From Paramyrothecium sp. XJ0827 (Eukaryota > Ascomycota > Sordariomycetes > Hypocreales > Stachybotryaceae), in the NCBI GenBank assembly GCA_020881915.1, contig JAJFPB010000001.1, forward strand, positions 1,550,001 through 1,614,000: 64,000 nucleotides of DNA, in the 5' to 3' direction. How positions within the stretch are numbered: position 1 is the first letter of the stretch; each line of letters starts with the position of its first letter. A program made the translations under genes and the position numbers. The notes beneath the pieces were generated by a model. That model searched no databases. It had not been told where the DNA came from and saw only the letters and a list, made by a program, of their open reading frames with translations. This document shows positions 32,858 through 43,792 of the stretch, piece by piece.

Positions 32858-33508
32858 TTACCAATTACACGCGGTAGTACCCGTAGGAGTGTAAATATCA
32901 CGTGCCTTGATATTACCACAGTCTCCAAGGAATTTGTTGGCCAGTTTATAGCATTTCTTGTGACCGTTATCCTTCCAGATTCGATGCGCGCGCAGTTTGC
33001 CTGGGTCGACGCAAATGCTTTGCTTACGCCCACAAGCGGTAAAGTCATAGCAGCCGCCAACGGCGTGGTCCAGACTGCTGCCGACTTTCTTGCGATAGCA
33101 TTTGCCGCAATCGTTGACTCGGATGTCCGAGTTTGAGCTGAAGTCCGTAAGGGGAGGGAGGCCCATGCCAGGGGGTCCAGCGTTGGGGACAGCGACAAAG
33201 GTGTACACCAGATCGAATCTCGCGTTGTAGTCGGGACACGTGCCCTGGCTGCAGGGTCCGGACATGAGGCTGATGGCATCCTTCTGAGGATTTGTGGAAA
33301 TGTCCTCAATTGTCTCGTCCGGGGAGGATCCCTGGTTCCAGTGTGCTGGATCCTTGAACGCATCCATGTCGATGCCTTCCATGACAATATCTTTGAAAGG
33401 AAGGGGGTCAGCTGTCCAGGCTGTCGTGGTGGCGTCGGGAGCCGTGGCCACTGGGCTAGCACCGACACAGGCTGCCGAAGCCAGGAGGAGAAGCCTTGCA
33501 GCGATCAT
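32858..33508 (-). CDS. Secreted 10-cysteine protein, effector candidate
   Basis: An intronless 216-aa protein. It has a clear signal peptide (MIAARLLLLASAACVGASP). The mature protein has ten cysteines, all in the last 135 residues (SGPCSQGTC, NDCGKCYRK, GGCYDFTACG, SICVD, KKCYKL, GDCG, TACNW), consistent with five disulfides. The N-terminal mature part is acidic and lacks cysteine. No domain is recognised. Tryptophan and aromatic residues near HRIWKDNGHKKCYKL suggest a folded core. Size, signal peptide and cysteine content fit a fungal secreted effector or wall-associated protein, but function is not known. It sits between AT-rich blocks and next to a secreted alpha-galactosidase gene. Confidence 0.8.
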   Translation of the reverse strand: MIAARLLLLASAACVGASPVATAPDATTTAWTADPLPFKDIVMEGIDMDAFKDPAHWNQGSSPDETIEDISTNPQKDAISLMSGPCSQGTCPDYNARFDLVYTFVAVPNAGPPGMGLPPLTDFSSNSDIRVNDCGKCYRKKVGSSLDHAVGGCYDFTACGRKQSICVDPGKLRAHRIWKDNGHKKCYKLANKFLGDCGNIKARDIYTPTGTTACNW

Positions 33509-34453
33509 CTTGAGGGTATTCTTGGTGAACCAATAATGGATTTGGTCTCCCGGTCCATTATCGTGGACAGCTCCGCCCTGGCTTTTTCATTATAACTGAA
33601 CTCTCTGAGCAGGACAGTTATCTCCAAGCCATTTGCGCTTATACATCGCAATTTCCGGCTTCAGCTAAAGGTCCGTAAATAGACTCCGCTGCGACATGCA
33701 AGCTTGCGAGGGAGTTTCATCTCACAGAAATCCTCCTGAAGATAGCCTCATGCCTTGAGCTCGATTGGGGCGATGGCCACACAATCACTGGAAGCAGGGC
33801 AAAACATACCGAACTGCCGAGATTTGAGCTGCACGTGGAACTTCCTTGATGGCAATGGGACCTCCTTGCAGAGGCAGGTGTCTTTCCTCACCGGAACTAG
33901 AACCGTGGTTGGCAGAATGGGCGAATTATCATCTGCAGAATCGCGGGCAATTTCACTGCTAGGTTCAACACCGCTGAATCACATTGGGCGCATATTCCCT
34001 CAACGCCTCATGTGATCAAGATAATGAGGTCCGCAGCAATTGCAGTATTACACCAAGTCCGCCCGCTTCAGTTGCGTCAATAGTCGGTACTAGTAACACA
34101 ATGACTCCAGCCAATAAGCATTGCTAAGCATTGCAATATATATATATATATATATATGCAGTAAGCTGCGCTTCTCTTGCACTGTTTAAAGTAAGAACCC
34201 AGAATAATATCTGAGATGGTGGATGTTTAAAACATCAGAATACACCATAATTAATTTAAACCATTCCTTTCTCAAATAGTAGAATAACGAAACTAATTGT
34301 TAATCATACTAATCATCAGTAATTTTACATTCGCAGTTCGGTCTTGGCTGAACTTGATGGGAAAGCGCCTTGGCATTAGCAATTGATTGTCATTTATTAG
34401 TCTCGGCTAGATATATCATGATTTGTTACCGTACGTCCCCTGACATGTCCCGC
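33509..34453. other. Intergenic with (AT)11 and AT-rich block
   Basis: Contains the promoter of the cysteine-rich gene (TATA-like sequence near 33588), an (AT)11 microsatellite at 34136-34157 and an AT-rich block at about 34190-34340. No gene seen. Confidence 0.5.
34136..34157. repeat. (AT)11 microsatellite
   Basis: A perfect AT dinucleotide run of 22 bases between the secreted-protein gene and the 3' end of the GH27 gene. Confidence 0.95.
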
Positions 34454-36270
34454 CTAATATTCGAAAAGCTCGAAGCCGACAAGATCAGGCGCGTACGTGC
34501 CCCCGTCGCTCGCCGTGACGGTCACCGTGTTGACGCCGCTGACGAACCCGTCCACCTCGACGAGCAGCCTGCCCGTCTCGGACCAGTCGCCGCCGGAGAT
34601 GGGGAACGCGGTGCGCCGGCCGGCCTGGCCGTTGACGCCGATGGTCATGTTGCGCGTGTTGGTACCGTCGCCCCAAGCCGAGTCCAGCGCCACCTCGTAG
34701 TTGATGTAGTCGACGCCCAGCAGCTTGCGGCCCGCGCTCGTCGTCCGCACCGACGGAAACGTGACGCTGGCGTCGCCCCGGGCCGGGCCGATGAAGCCGA
34801 CCTTGTTCTGGGCGGGGCGGCAGTCGCCGGCGCCGCACTGGCTCACCGCGGCGGACCCGGAGAGCCGGGCGGCGTTGGCGGCGTAGTACCCGGCCGACCT
34901 CGGCTTGTAGCTGGACTTGGCAATGTTGGAGAGGACAAGGAGCTGGATGCCGTGGCCTGGTACGGTGGCTGTGTGCACTCCCGACACCCTGCCAATGTCT
35001 CTAGCCGCCCAGACGTCCCGGGCCTGAGCAGATGCGATGCCCAGCGTTTCCGTCAGGTTGACCGAAATGCTCTGGGCCTTGCCGTTCCAGTTGGCCAGCG
35101 CAACTACCGTTCGGCCTCCGGAGAGAGGACCGGACCATAGATCCCACTCGGACTGGGTGTTCCGGCGGATCAGTTGAGCGCTCTTGGCCAGGCTGTCTTG
35201 GTTGATGTCGATGACTTCCTTGTTTGAGAGAATGGCCAGGGAATTCTTGTTGATCACAGACTCCTTGACCCGGCAGCCGATCATGAGGGGCGACTTGTTG
35301 ATGGCCCACATGGCGAAGTGGAAGCGCTCCTCGTCCGCATTAAGAACACCGAGTCCAACGCTTGGGAGACGTCAGCATGAAATCTCAGAACCTGCGGCCA
35401 TGCGAGGCGACTCACATAAGCATGTCCATGTCAGGGAATGCCCCGGGTCCGCTGAACCGCGCGAAAGGGACTACCTGGTTTGTGATCCTCCAAATGCTCT
35501 TCCAGTTGTTGATGATATCGTTGCTGATTCTCCAGGAGTTACCGAGTGGAGGAGCCCTTGCTTCCGTCAGCTTGACTCAAACACTGCCCAGATGGCCATG
35601 AACTTACCAGACACCAAGATCCGTGCCGACACCCCACTGGCAGATTTGGTATACAATATCCCGGTTGGTCTGATTGAGAGCCGCCGCCATGTTGCGGAAG
35701 CGAGTGGGCGCCCCAGCCTCGGCCGAGTCGTAGTCAACCATCTGGGTTGGGCTTGTCGAGTAGCAGTTGTCGTACTTGAGCGCATCAACACCCCAGCTTG
35801 CAAACGACTCAGCATCAATCTGCTCATGGCCTGCGTGCTTTTGTCAGTTACCGCTCCCACGGGGCTATTGTATCAGGGAGTCGCTCACCGAGCGAGGCCG
35901 GCAGGTTCGTTGAGCCGCACTGGTAGTATCCTCCCCCAGAGTAGCCCCCAAACTTCAAACCCACGCTGTGGAGATAGTTGCCGACGCCGGCTCCTCCGGA
36001 CGGGAACAGCTTCAGGTCCCACTGGAGTCTACCCTGCGAGTCTCGGCCCGGGGCGTTCCAGCCGCAGTCCGGCGTCACATACTGGTACCCCAGGGCAGCC
36101 AGCCCAGTGTCGATGAGGCCCTGGGCGTTTTCCTTGATGATTGTCTCGTTAGGATAGCAGTTGTACTGGTTGTAAGAGTTCCATCCCATCTGGGGAGTGG
36201 GTAGGTCTTTAACCCTGGCAACTGCCGCCCCTAGGAGAAGAGAGCCGAGGATTAAATAATTGCTAGACAT
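34454..36270 (-). CDS. GH27 alpha-galactosidase with C-terminal CBM35-like domain, secreted
   Basis: Four exons, 36270-35889, 35830-35608, 35556-35416 and 35360-34454, give 550 aa. It starts with a signal peptide (MSSNYLILGSLLLGAAVA), then the GH27 start PTPQMGWNSYNQYNC. The catalytic nucleophile is Asp148 in LKYDNC. The acid/base is probably Asp215 in NSWRISNDI, matching rice and human enzymes. The motif FPDMDMLIVGLGVL follows. The beta-sandwich domain is followed by a C-terminal module of about 140 residues (AGYYAANAARLSG ... YEVALDSAWGDGTNTR ... LVGFELFEY) that looks like a family-35 carbohydrate-binding module. It is predicted to cleave terminal alpha-1,6-galactose from galactomannan or raffinose-type sugars outside the cell. 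All three introns join in phase. Confidence 0.93.
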
Positions 36271-36950
36271 CTTGGAACCACTGTGACAATAATTGACTTG
36301 TCAAATTGTGGACGAGAGCATGAGTACCAAGCAAGAAAAGGACCTTCACAATCCACAACCGCCCTTGCACTTATAGACGCAAACCCCAGCCACCGAAAGC
36401 CATCCAACTCCGCACTCTAGCATCGTGGCTCATTGCTTCGGCAGAAGCTGTTGTCAAGTCACCATCCCATTGGCAATGTTAGGCCACCATTCAGGACGAG
36501 GCGCTTATAGGCGTGGAGTTGGGGAGCCCACCGGATGCTACTCTCTCCTGCAGAGATTCGGCCTAAATGATCTCCCCCCCCATACCCCAACGACGATCAT
36601 GTCAGTAGCGGAACGCGGGGGAAGGGCATTAACACGACGACTTATAGTTTCTAGCAGCACCAACCATGACGTTTCCAAGCTGTTTAGTTCCATGCTGCAA
36701 GTCATAACATCTATGTCGGGGAACTGCCGAGGTCTCTTAAGAACCAGGCCTGTAAAATCCATATCCATATCGGATTATGATTGATGGCCAGGATTTCTCT
36801 CAAACTTTCCACAAAGATGCAACGGATACCTCGGTTAATATAACCTTCATAGAGCCTGGTATTATCTCTCGATGGTATTTTTATCAAGCATGAACGCCGT
36901 GCCGCCGTGAGCCAACTCCAAGTTCACAGTAGTCTATCACCCGTAACGCC
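36271..36950. other. Intergenic, GH27 promoter
   Basis: Holds the GH27 promoter, with a TATA-like element at 36370-36375, and the 3' flank of the TAPT1-family gene. No gene seen. Confidence 0.5.
36370..36375 (-). promoter_or_regulatory. TATA-like element of GH27 gene
   Basis: TATAAG on the minus strand, about 100 bp upstream of the GH27 start codon, a normal position for a regulated secreted-enzyme gene. Confidence 0.4.
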
Positions 36951-39925
36951 TTACCAAATGCGCTTCGCGACCATTTCATACCTGAACACGCCATTATAGT
37001 CACCCTCGGGTTTCTTCTTGTCGGACCCTGACCCTCTCTTCCCCCCAGGTCCTTTTCCTCCCTTCAGACCCTCGGTCTTGTCCGCATGGATCCAACGTTG
37101 CTTGTCATCGGTGACCTCCACCTCACCACGGCCACCGACCCTCCTTCCCGTGGCATCGTAGCTCTCCCTTTCCGCCTTGCCCGTCGCCACAAGATGCTCC
37201 TTCATCTTCATCTTGGCGTACCGTCTCCGGGCGTACTTTAGCAGGACCATTCCCAAAAGGAGTTTAACGATGAGTAGCACTAGGAAGGCAATAAAAAAGA
37301 CAACAACCATAGTCAATGCTGCAATGAAGTCGTCAGACGTCCAGGCATACCATGGCCGAGAGTTCAATGGCGAGCCGTACGGGTATCCGTAAGTGGCCCG
37401 CCCAAGTGAATCCCGAATCAACGTGTCGAAACGATTAAGAGCTGCCATTACAGCCGGCGATGATGGCACCGCCGATTCCTCGGTAAGAGATGTTTGTGTC
37501 GACTCCGGCATGGGCATCGCCACATGGCTAGCAAGAAACATGTGGTACGTCTGGACTGAAGCTCTGATGAAGAGACAGGACAGCGGAATGACAGCCAGAC
37601 CAAGTCGGCGCGTCAGAGAGGGAGATGTGAATGCCTGCTTTTATTAGCTTCCGTGGCCATCGAGTGATAAAATTGACCTACGTTTGTGTAATAGTCTTTC
37701 GACAATATGTCAAGAATTCTGCTGTAGAAGGTGGGTTTAATGTTGTTGAACTTTGTTACATAGGCATGTTTAATTGCATCGACCAGCATCTCGCTGCCAA
37801 TCACAATCAAGAAAGGCGACAATACCTCGCCGGACATGAGCCATGACGGCAGTACAGTGAAGCTGTGCGGCAAGATGGATGCGTTGTGCAGAGGTGTAGG
37901 GTCATCCATACTAGACTCGGATCCAGCGCCGGGGACCGACAGACCGCCAACCTCGACGACATTTCGCATGCCAATAATCAAAAGCATAATCCACAGATGG
38001 AAACGCTCCACAATGTCAGCACACGTGAGCTGGAACAGGTTGTCCTTTTCGAACCTCTTGAAGACTGTGCTTTTGATCTCGACAAACTGGTTGGAAAGGA
38101 GCAGTGTAAGGAGCGCATTCGAGTAGGAATTCACCGCCACATTCAGGGTAATAACCTGGTAATACAGCGTGATTGAGTGCAGGCAGTTGTATGCCAATGC
38201 TAGGAAGAACATCCCAAGCGGGAGAAGAACCTTGGACCTGCCAGAAGCGTTTCGGGACAGCGTTTCGGTGCTGAAGAGACACTCCAAGATATCCTGGCCA
38301 AGAGCGGACAGTAAACGGTCGCTTACTTCCAGAATGTTGTAGATGACGTACAGCTTGATTGCAGACTGGGCGCGGATGAAGTGGTACATGCGACTTGCAT
38401 CCAATTTCATGAGGGCAATAGAGCTGCAGATAATCACGAGGCCCTGCAGAATATCCGCCTTATGGAAAGCCGACAGGGTAGAGGGAACAGATTTGGTCCG
38501 ACGGTGGCGGAAGAAGCTCTTCCTAGATCCAGAAGCACGGGGTCTCGGGGCGGGCTTGACTGTGATGTGGCCGTTGAAGCGGGAATCGGCTCGTTGCCGT
38601 CGAGGTCGACTTCGGGATGTGATGCTGCTATCTACATCCACCGACACTTCGCTCGCGTTACTTTGACTGCGTGACCTGGTGCCTTCTGAAACATCACTCG
38701 GCCTCCGTTTGTGCGATATAGAGCCTCGGCTCCAGAGCCTGCCTATACCATACCAGACATATCCGACAAGCCAACGCACCTCTTTGACCAGGACGGAAAA
38801 CCACCATCTCACTAAGACTGACAGGGCGATAATAAATCTGATGGGTAGAATAGTAAAGTTGTGCAGCCAAGCATCCAAACATGCCAGCGCACCAAAGTGT
38901 AGTGTCCTCTCAAGGTAGGCGGGTAAAAGTAAGACGTTCTTGAGCCGTTCAAACTTCACCGCATTGGATTCGTATGGTATGTCGTTTGTGTATGAATGAT
39001 GTATGTACAAGGGGCTGGGTCGCTGTGCCGCTAGCTCGAGCTGTAAGTGTGTCGGTATTGACATTGGGGGAAGGGGTATCATCGGGGGGATAGGCGAAGG
39101 CGGATTCGAGCCATGCGAGGAGCGCGGCAAGGTGGCCTCGGCTGGTTGTACAGCAATCGTTGGAGGGCCATGGTTGACGGCAGAGGCTGGCGCGCTGCTC
39201 GTGACGGCAGTGCTGGGAGGATCGAGGTTGAGATGTAGAGGGGGAGGTCGTATAACGGGGTGGAACGAATATCGTCTCGGTGAGGAAGGGAGTGGCCGCG
39301 AGTCAAGGGTGTGGTTACGGCTGATGGGCGGGGTAGAAAGAGTTCTCGGCGACGGAGACGGCCGTCGGTTCAGGTCGCGGGCGTGCCATGCCTCGGAGAC
39401 TCGTGGGTCAGCGCTGCGTGGCTCGCCAACACCGTTGCGACGGAGCAGGTCGGGATTGTTGAGCACCGACTGACGGATAGCATCCCGCGGGTCTGCAGAT
39501 CTTGTCACCCATTCTTGATCCATAGAGCGGCGCTGCGGTGGCGCTGGAGCAACAGGCAACGATTCGGGGGAGTTCGCCAATTCTTGAATTGCGGCGGCAG
39601 AGAGCCGGTGGACGTTGTCATGGCTGTGCGATTTGTTGAATGAGTTGCTGCGGCTGTGAGGCTTCACAGCCCCGTCGCCGTCGGTGCCCTTGACCGCCAT
39701 AGCTTCATGAAGCGCGACGCCGGAGTTGGACGAAGAGTCGGAGTGTGCTCTGGAGCCTGAGCTAGTGTTGGAGCTCGCGCATGCATCGTCTTCCGAGGAG
39801 CGATCCTCGTCGGAAGGGAGAGTTGGAGGTTTCGAGGCTAGACCGGCCGGCGGGGGCGGTCGAAGCGGTGAAGGGTCGCAAACGTCAGGGAAGAGGGACC
39901 GTTCTGCAGGCGCCAGCGCATCCAT
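36951..39925 (-). CDS. TAPT1/Emp65 (DUF747) family ER membrane protein
   Basis: Two exons, 39925-37682 and 37634-36951, give 975 aa. The start at 39925 (MDALAPAERSLF) is the first ATG in the open frame. The first ~310 residues are disordered (Ser, Pro, Arg). Then the DUF747 core begins: FERLKNVLLLPAYLERTLHF, several membrane helices, FHKADILQGLVIICSSIAL, YNILEVSDRLLSALGQD and NALLTLLLSNQFVEIKS. The 47-bp intron joins KDYYTN to AFTSPSLTRRLGLAVIPL, and the last ~100 residues are basic and hydrophilic after a final helix. Yeast Emp65 works with Slp1 at the ER, and human TAPT1 is a transmembrane protein of ER/cilium biology. A role in ER protein folding or quality control is inferred by family. 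Confidence 0.9.
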
Positions 39926-40015
39926 TACCACAGGAGCTGGAGCATGTTGAAGGCGAGGGGTCCAAAGGCGAGAGGTTGGCGAGCGACGTGCCGAAGATAA
40001 GACAAGAGAGGCCAA

Positions 40016-40468
40016 TGATGGTGGTGAGATGACAAGTTGAAGGTTATGGCATGCACGCCTGTGGCTTTGCGCACTGTGGCTGAAACATCACCTGGCGCAC
40101 CATGGTAGTAAGACCACTGGACTGTGCATATGATCGAAAGTGAGTACATGCATTTTTGAACCAGTCCAAAGATCTTTCTGTTCTTCAAGTCAAGAAAAAT
40201 TGAATCTGTACTTGAAGCCTGCGGGCGTATCCATATGCGGGTCGAGTGGTCCTGAGACGTTCATGCACACATGGCTGCCACCTCAATTGTCGATCTCCAA
40301 CCACTCATTCACCTGCAACGTTCTCGAGGAAGTTCAGGTTATAAGCCAACGAGCATGTCAACAAATATCAAGAGCCATTCTATTACAGCTTAATCTCTTT
40401 CCTAGTTTCTTCTTCTTCCTTTTTACAATTTTTTCTTGAAGCGATTTGGTATTGCCCCATCTACACGC
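40016..40468. other. Intergenic, TAPT1-family promoter
   Basis: Spacer upstream of the TAPT1-family gene and 3' of the dienelactone hydrolase gene. T-rich near 40400-40435. No gene seen. Confidence 0.5.
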
Positions 40469-41403
40469 CTAGGTCTTACGGAGGTACTGCTCGAACCAGT
40501 CGACGGCCTGGTTGAATGCCTGCTCCTTGGCGTGCTTTTCTGTCTGGACCTCAAGATTTCCTCGGACTGCGAAACCGTGCTCCACATCGGAGAAGAGGTT
40601 GATCTGCCAGGGCTGCTTCGTCTTGATGAGAATCTCCTCGGACTTGTGGCGCTGCTCGGTGGTGAAGATGGTATCGTGCTGCGCAGCAGAGATGGAGAAG
40701 GGGCCGGTGATGGCGGCGAGCTCGTCCTCCTCAACGAAGGATGGGTGAGCCGAGTAGCCGACATCGATTCCGTTCTTGTAGTGGCGGACGACATACTGGA
40801 GGATGAGTACATGTCAGTTACGAGTCGAGTATCCTACGCGCCCTCGTCAATTCATACCTTGCCACCGAAGCAGTAACCGACGGCCCCAATCTTCTTGACA
40901 CCCAGATCCTTCAGGGCCTTGATGCCGTTGCGGACGATCACATCGACATTCTCGGGAGTATGCGGGTTGTTGCCGCCGGTGCCCTTGGTGAGCCAGGCCA
41001 TAAAGTCAAAGTCGGCCGGGCGGTTCAGGGCCAGCTGGTCGCCGTTGAAGAGGTCGGGGATGAGAGTGACATAGCCGTTGGCGGCAAACAGGTCGGCCAT
41101 GAGCTTGCTGTTCTGCCAGATGCCGAGAACATCCGCTAGGTAGAGGATACCGTAACCATCATGGGCCTTACCCTCGGGAGGCGTGGCGAGGTAGGCCGCG
41201 GTGTTGCCATCAATTGTGATGTCCTTGCCTGTGGGCTCACCCCTGATCACACGAATGTCAGCTGCTTTCTCCGTATTTTGAGCGACTCTCTTGAAGCAAA
41301 GCGCGTCTTATCTCCGAGAAAGAGCTGCAATTCGGAACGATTGGAACACCTACTTGAAGAGGCTGCCGAGGGTGCAGCAACGGCTTGGGGGGTTGGAAGC
41401 CAT
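40469..41403 (-). CDS. Dienelactone hydrolase family protein
   Basis: Three exons, 41403-41354, 41242-40858 and 40795-40469, give 253 aa. The first exon encodes MASNPPSRCCTLGSLF, a common start in fungal members. The catalytic triad is visible: nucleophile Cys in GYCFGGK at the exon 2/3 junction, Asp in AAQHDTIF, and His in VEHGFAVRG. Other family blocks are GILYLADVLGIWQNS, YVTLIPDLFNGDQLALN and QAVDWFEQYL. Members hydrolyse dienelactone in aromatic catabolism, but most fungal copies have unknown esterase substrates. No signal peptide, so probably cytosolic. The 111-bp first intron is the longest of the gene. Confidence 0.92.
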
Positions 41404-42414
41404 GATATGTGTTGAAGCTGAGACAAAGGCTGTTCTGTGGTGTATGTTGGCTGGATAGGAAGCGAACCCAGCAGCTGCAGATCCAACAAGAATGAGAGTA
41501 AAACAATTGATACAGTTAATCTCTCAGATGGGGAAAATCGGACAAGTTTTGTCACCTATGGACCCTCCGATCACAATGACGAACTGAAGCTCTGGCTCTG
41601 GACATTGCTCGGGCATAGCGACTCTGGAACCCCTCATTTGCCGGTAAGGACTACAAGCCAAGTACTTGATATAGCTCAAGAGTTAGGTGTAGATTTTGGG
41701 TTCCCCGAAAGTCTACTCTGACCCAGGTGGAAGGTGGCTATTGGACACCAACCCCACCACGGCTTTTCAATGCCGAACGGGACCCTTGCCATGCCCCGAT
41801 AACGTCACATTAGATCTGAAGCATCTAATCGCTTGCCACGAAACAGTTTAGGTGCAAACTTTGCGCCTCGCGTGAATTATATTCCATTTCGCATATCGCC
41901 TGATACGCGATGGACCTCTCTATCTCCAATGTTATGCAGGGTACGAACGAGGAACTCAATACATCACATTGTACCGCAACGGGATAGTGGAGGATGCTGG
42001 CAATGGACTTTTAGAGCTTGACCAGGTTTGCAACTCGCGGCAACCTGGTTCTTGCTCTGTAGGATCCTCTCTGGACGACAGAGCGCGGCTCCGGGAATCT
42101 AGGGCTATCGATTGATATGTAGTTTCCCTTGCCTTGATAGCGCGACTGTAGCGTGTGAAAACACCAAGGTATTCCCGGACGTTGCTTTCAGAAAGTGAGG
42201 CAATCCTCACTTAGGACTCAAAGGCCCTGTGATCGCGCGTGGCCATGAAGGCCAAGGTAAACAGTAGCTTCGCCGAGTACTGTTGTGCAGCAACGCTGAA
42301 GTTGACCAAGGCGCATGCCTTGGAAAGGAAGCCGCGCAAACCATAACTCTGTCGACATGTCGCCGTATCGTCCGGTTGCTTGGGTGATTGTTCGTGAGGC
42401 GAAGGTTTGTCGCA
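41404..42414. other. Intergenic, no gene seen
   Basis: About 1 kb between tandem minus-strand genes. A plus-strand frame at 41437-41721 and a minus-strand frame at 41956-42210 have no recognisable features. Confidence 0.5.
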
Positions 42415-43287
42415 TCATTTTTGCCGTATTCCTTTTGCTTTTCTCTTCTTGAAAAACACAGGCGCCGGGCCTTCCCCGCTATCCTCAGTCTTCACGGCCG
42501 CCCCCTTCGACTCCGGGGCGCTTGTATCTGCGGTCATACCTTGGACAGCATCGTCAGGCTCCGGCTTCACGTAATCCTCTTCCGCCTTGATTTCACTTCC
42601 TGCCGCGCCCGCTTCTACATCCGGCTCTTTCTTCGCTGTCTCTTCATCCTCGGCCTGCTTCACCGCAACAAGAGAGCCGCTCAGGAGCGCATCTAGCTCC
42701 TTGTCTTCCTCCTGGACCATCAGCTTCGAATCGCGCCCCCATCTGCGGGGCTTTTTGAACAAGCCTTGTACTGCATCTTCCTCTTCCTTGTCTTCTTCCG
42801 TGATCTCTCGCTTCCGAACGCCAGTGGCTAGCTTTTCCACCTTATTATCCTCTTCTTCCTCGTCCTTCTTTGGCTCGATGATTCGAGTTTGCGTAACAGT
42901 CCATTCACCGGCAACGGCCATTTCTGGTCGGACAGTATCGGGTGCGGCGACGCCCAGTTCGAGTAGCTGTTCCCGTTGCTTCTTAAGTTGTGCTTCGGAT
43001 GATCCGGTAGTCTTCGGCGGCTGCTGGGCCTTAGAAAAGGACCCGGAGGCGGAAGCCGATGAGTTGCCAGCTACAATTCCATTGAGCCTTGCAATCTCTT
43101 GTTTGGCGCGATCTTTATCTCGTTCTTCTCGTTCGTGACCACGATGGAGATCTCGCAGGAATCGCTTGAGCGCGCCTTGGTGCTTGCCGGTAGCTTCATG
43201 ATTCTGGCGCTCAAGCTTCGTGTCGCGCACATAGCACGCGCAGTGCTTGCACCAGTATCTCGGTGTTGACTTCCAGTGTTCCGACAT
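42415..43287 (-). CDS. U1-type zinc-finger protein, WBP4/spliceosome-like
   Basis: A single exon of 290 aa starting MSEHWKSTPRYWCKHCACYV. This N-terminus is a U1-type matrin C2H2 finger (CKHC ... H...H, residues about 13-36), as in WBP4/FBP21-type pre-mRNA splicing proteins. The middle is charged and coiled (HEREERDKDRAKQEIARLN). A central block AGEWTVTQTRIIEPK is typical of fungal members. The C-terminal half is acidic and Lys-rich and ends in a basic stretch (FFKKRKAKGIRQK) resembling a nuclear localisation signal. It is probably nuclear and spliceosome-associated. The frame continues 15 codons upstream without changing the domain, so the finger-proximal Met was chosen. Confidence 0.85.
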   Translation of the reverse strand: MSEHWKSTPRYWCKHCACYVRDTKLERQNHEATGKHQGALKRFLRDLHRGHEREERDKDRAKQEIARLNGIVAGNSSASASGSFSKAQQPPKTTGSSEAQLKKQREQLLELGVAAPDTVRPEMAVAGEWTVTQTRIIEPKKDEEEEDNKVEKLATGVRKREITEEDKEEEDAVQGLFKKPRRWGRDSKLMVQEEDKELDALLSGSLVAVKQAEDEETAKKEPDVEAGAAGSEIKAEEDYVKPEPDDAVQGMTADTSAPESKGAAVKTEDSGEGPAPVFFKKRKAKGIRQK

Positions 43288-43792
43288 GGTAACAAGAGCT
43301 GGGTCGGTACAGCCAAAGATTCGATGCTGCAACCGAACATGTATTAGGCGGCCTGGTTTTGTTTGTTTCCGATAAGGATTCGCCTGGAACCTTCAATCGT
43401 CGGAAATTATGTAATCGTGGCTGCAGGCTAAGGTATCTTGGCAAACAGGTGCCTTATTGCTTGGTTACCCACTTACAAGACATACCTAAGGTACCCTAGG
43501 TATGGTATACAGCATTACGATTCCTCACTTCTACATCGCACAACCAGATTCTCGCAGGAATTAACATTATTATTATGTGGTAGCTAACATTGGCTACAAC
43601 TCCATGTGTGCCAAAAGCGAAGTACAAGTTCACAGCCGCGTCATTATCTCCCCACCAAGCTTGCCGTTCCTCTCCAATGGCTGGACAAAGCTGCGAAGCA
43701 TGCATGTGAGACCGAAAACGAGTTCAATCATTGATTCCGCCCGTCGCGGCTTGTTGTGACACCTCCCTCAGGCAACCATCATGAGACTGGAT
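43288..43792. other. Intergenic between zinc-finger and PIR genes
   Basis: Promoter of the zinc-finger gene (right-hand side of its start) and 3' flank of the PIR gene. No gene seen. Confidence 0.5.

Noticed and set aside
34370..35140. 256-codon plus-strand open frame
   Set aside because: Antisense to the GH27 exon 4, in a GC-rich coding region; Arg/Ala-rich shadow peptide.
39100..39120. second B-box-like sequence
   Set aside because: Lies inside the TAPT1-family coding sequence and lacks tRNA arms.
39926..40015. Upstream extension of the TAPT1-family frame to 40015
   Set aside because: The extension begins with TTG, not ATG; the first ATG is at 39925. The same reasoning moved the starts of the first Zn2Cys6 gene to 31782, the RGG gene to 56937 and Gpi16 to 53843.
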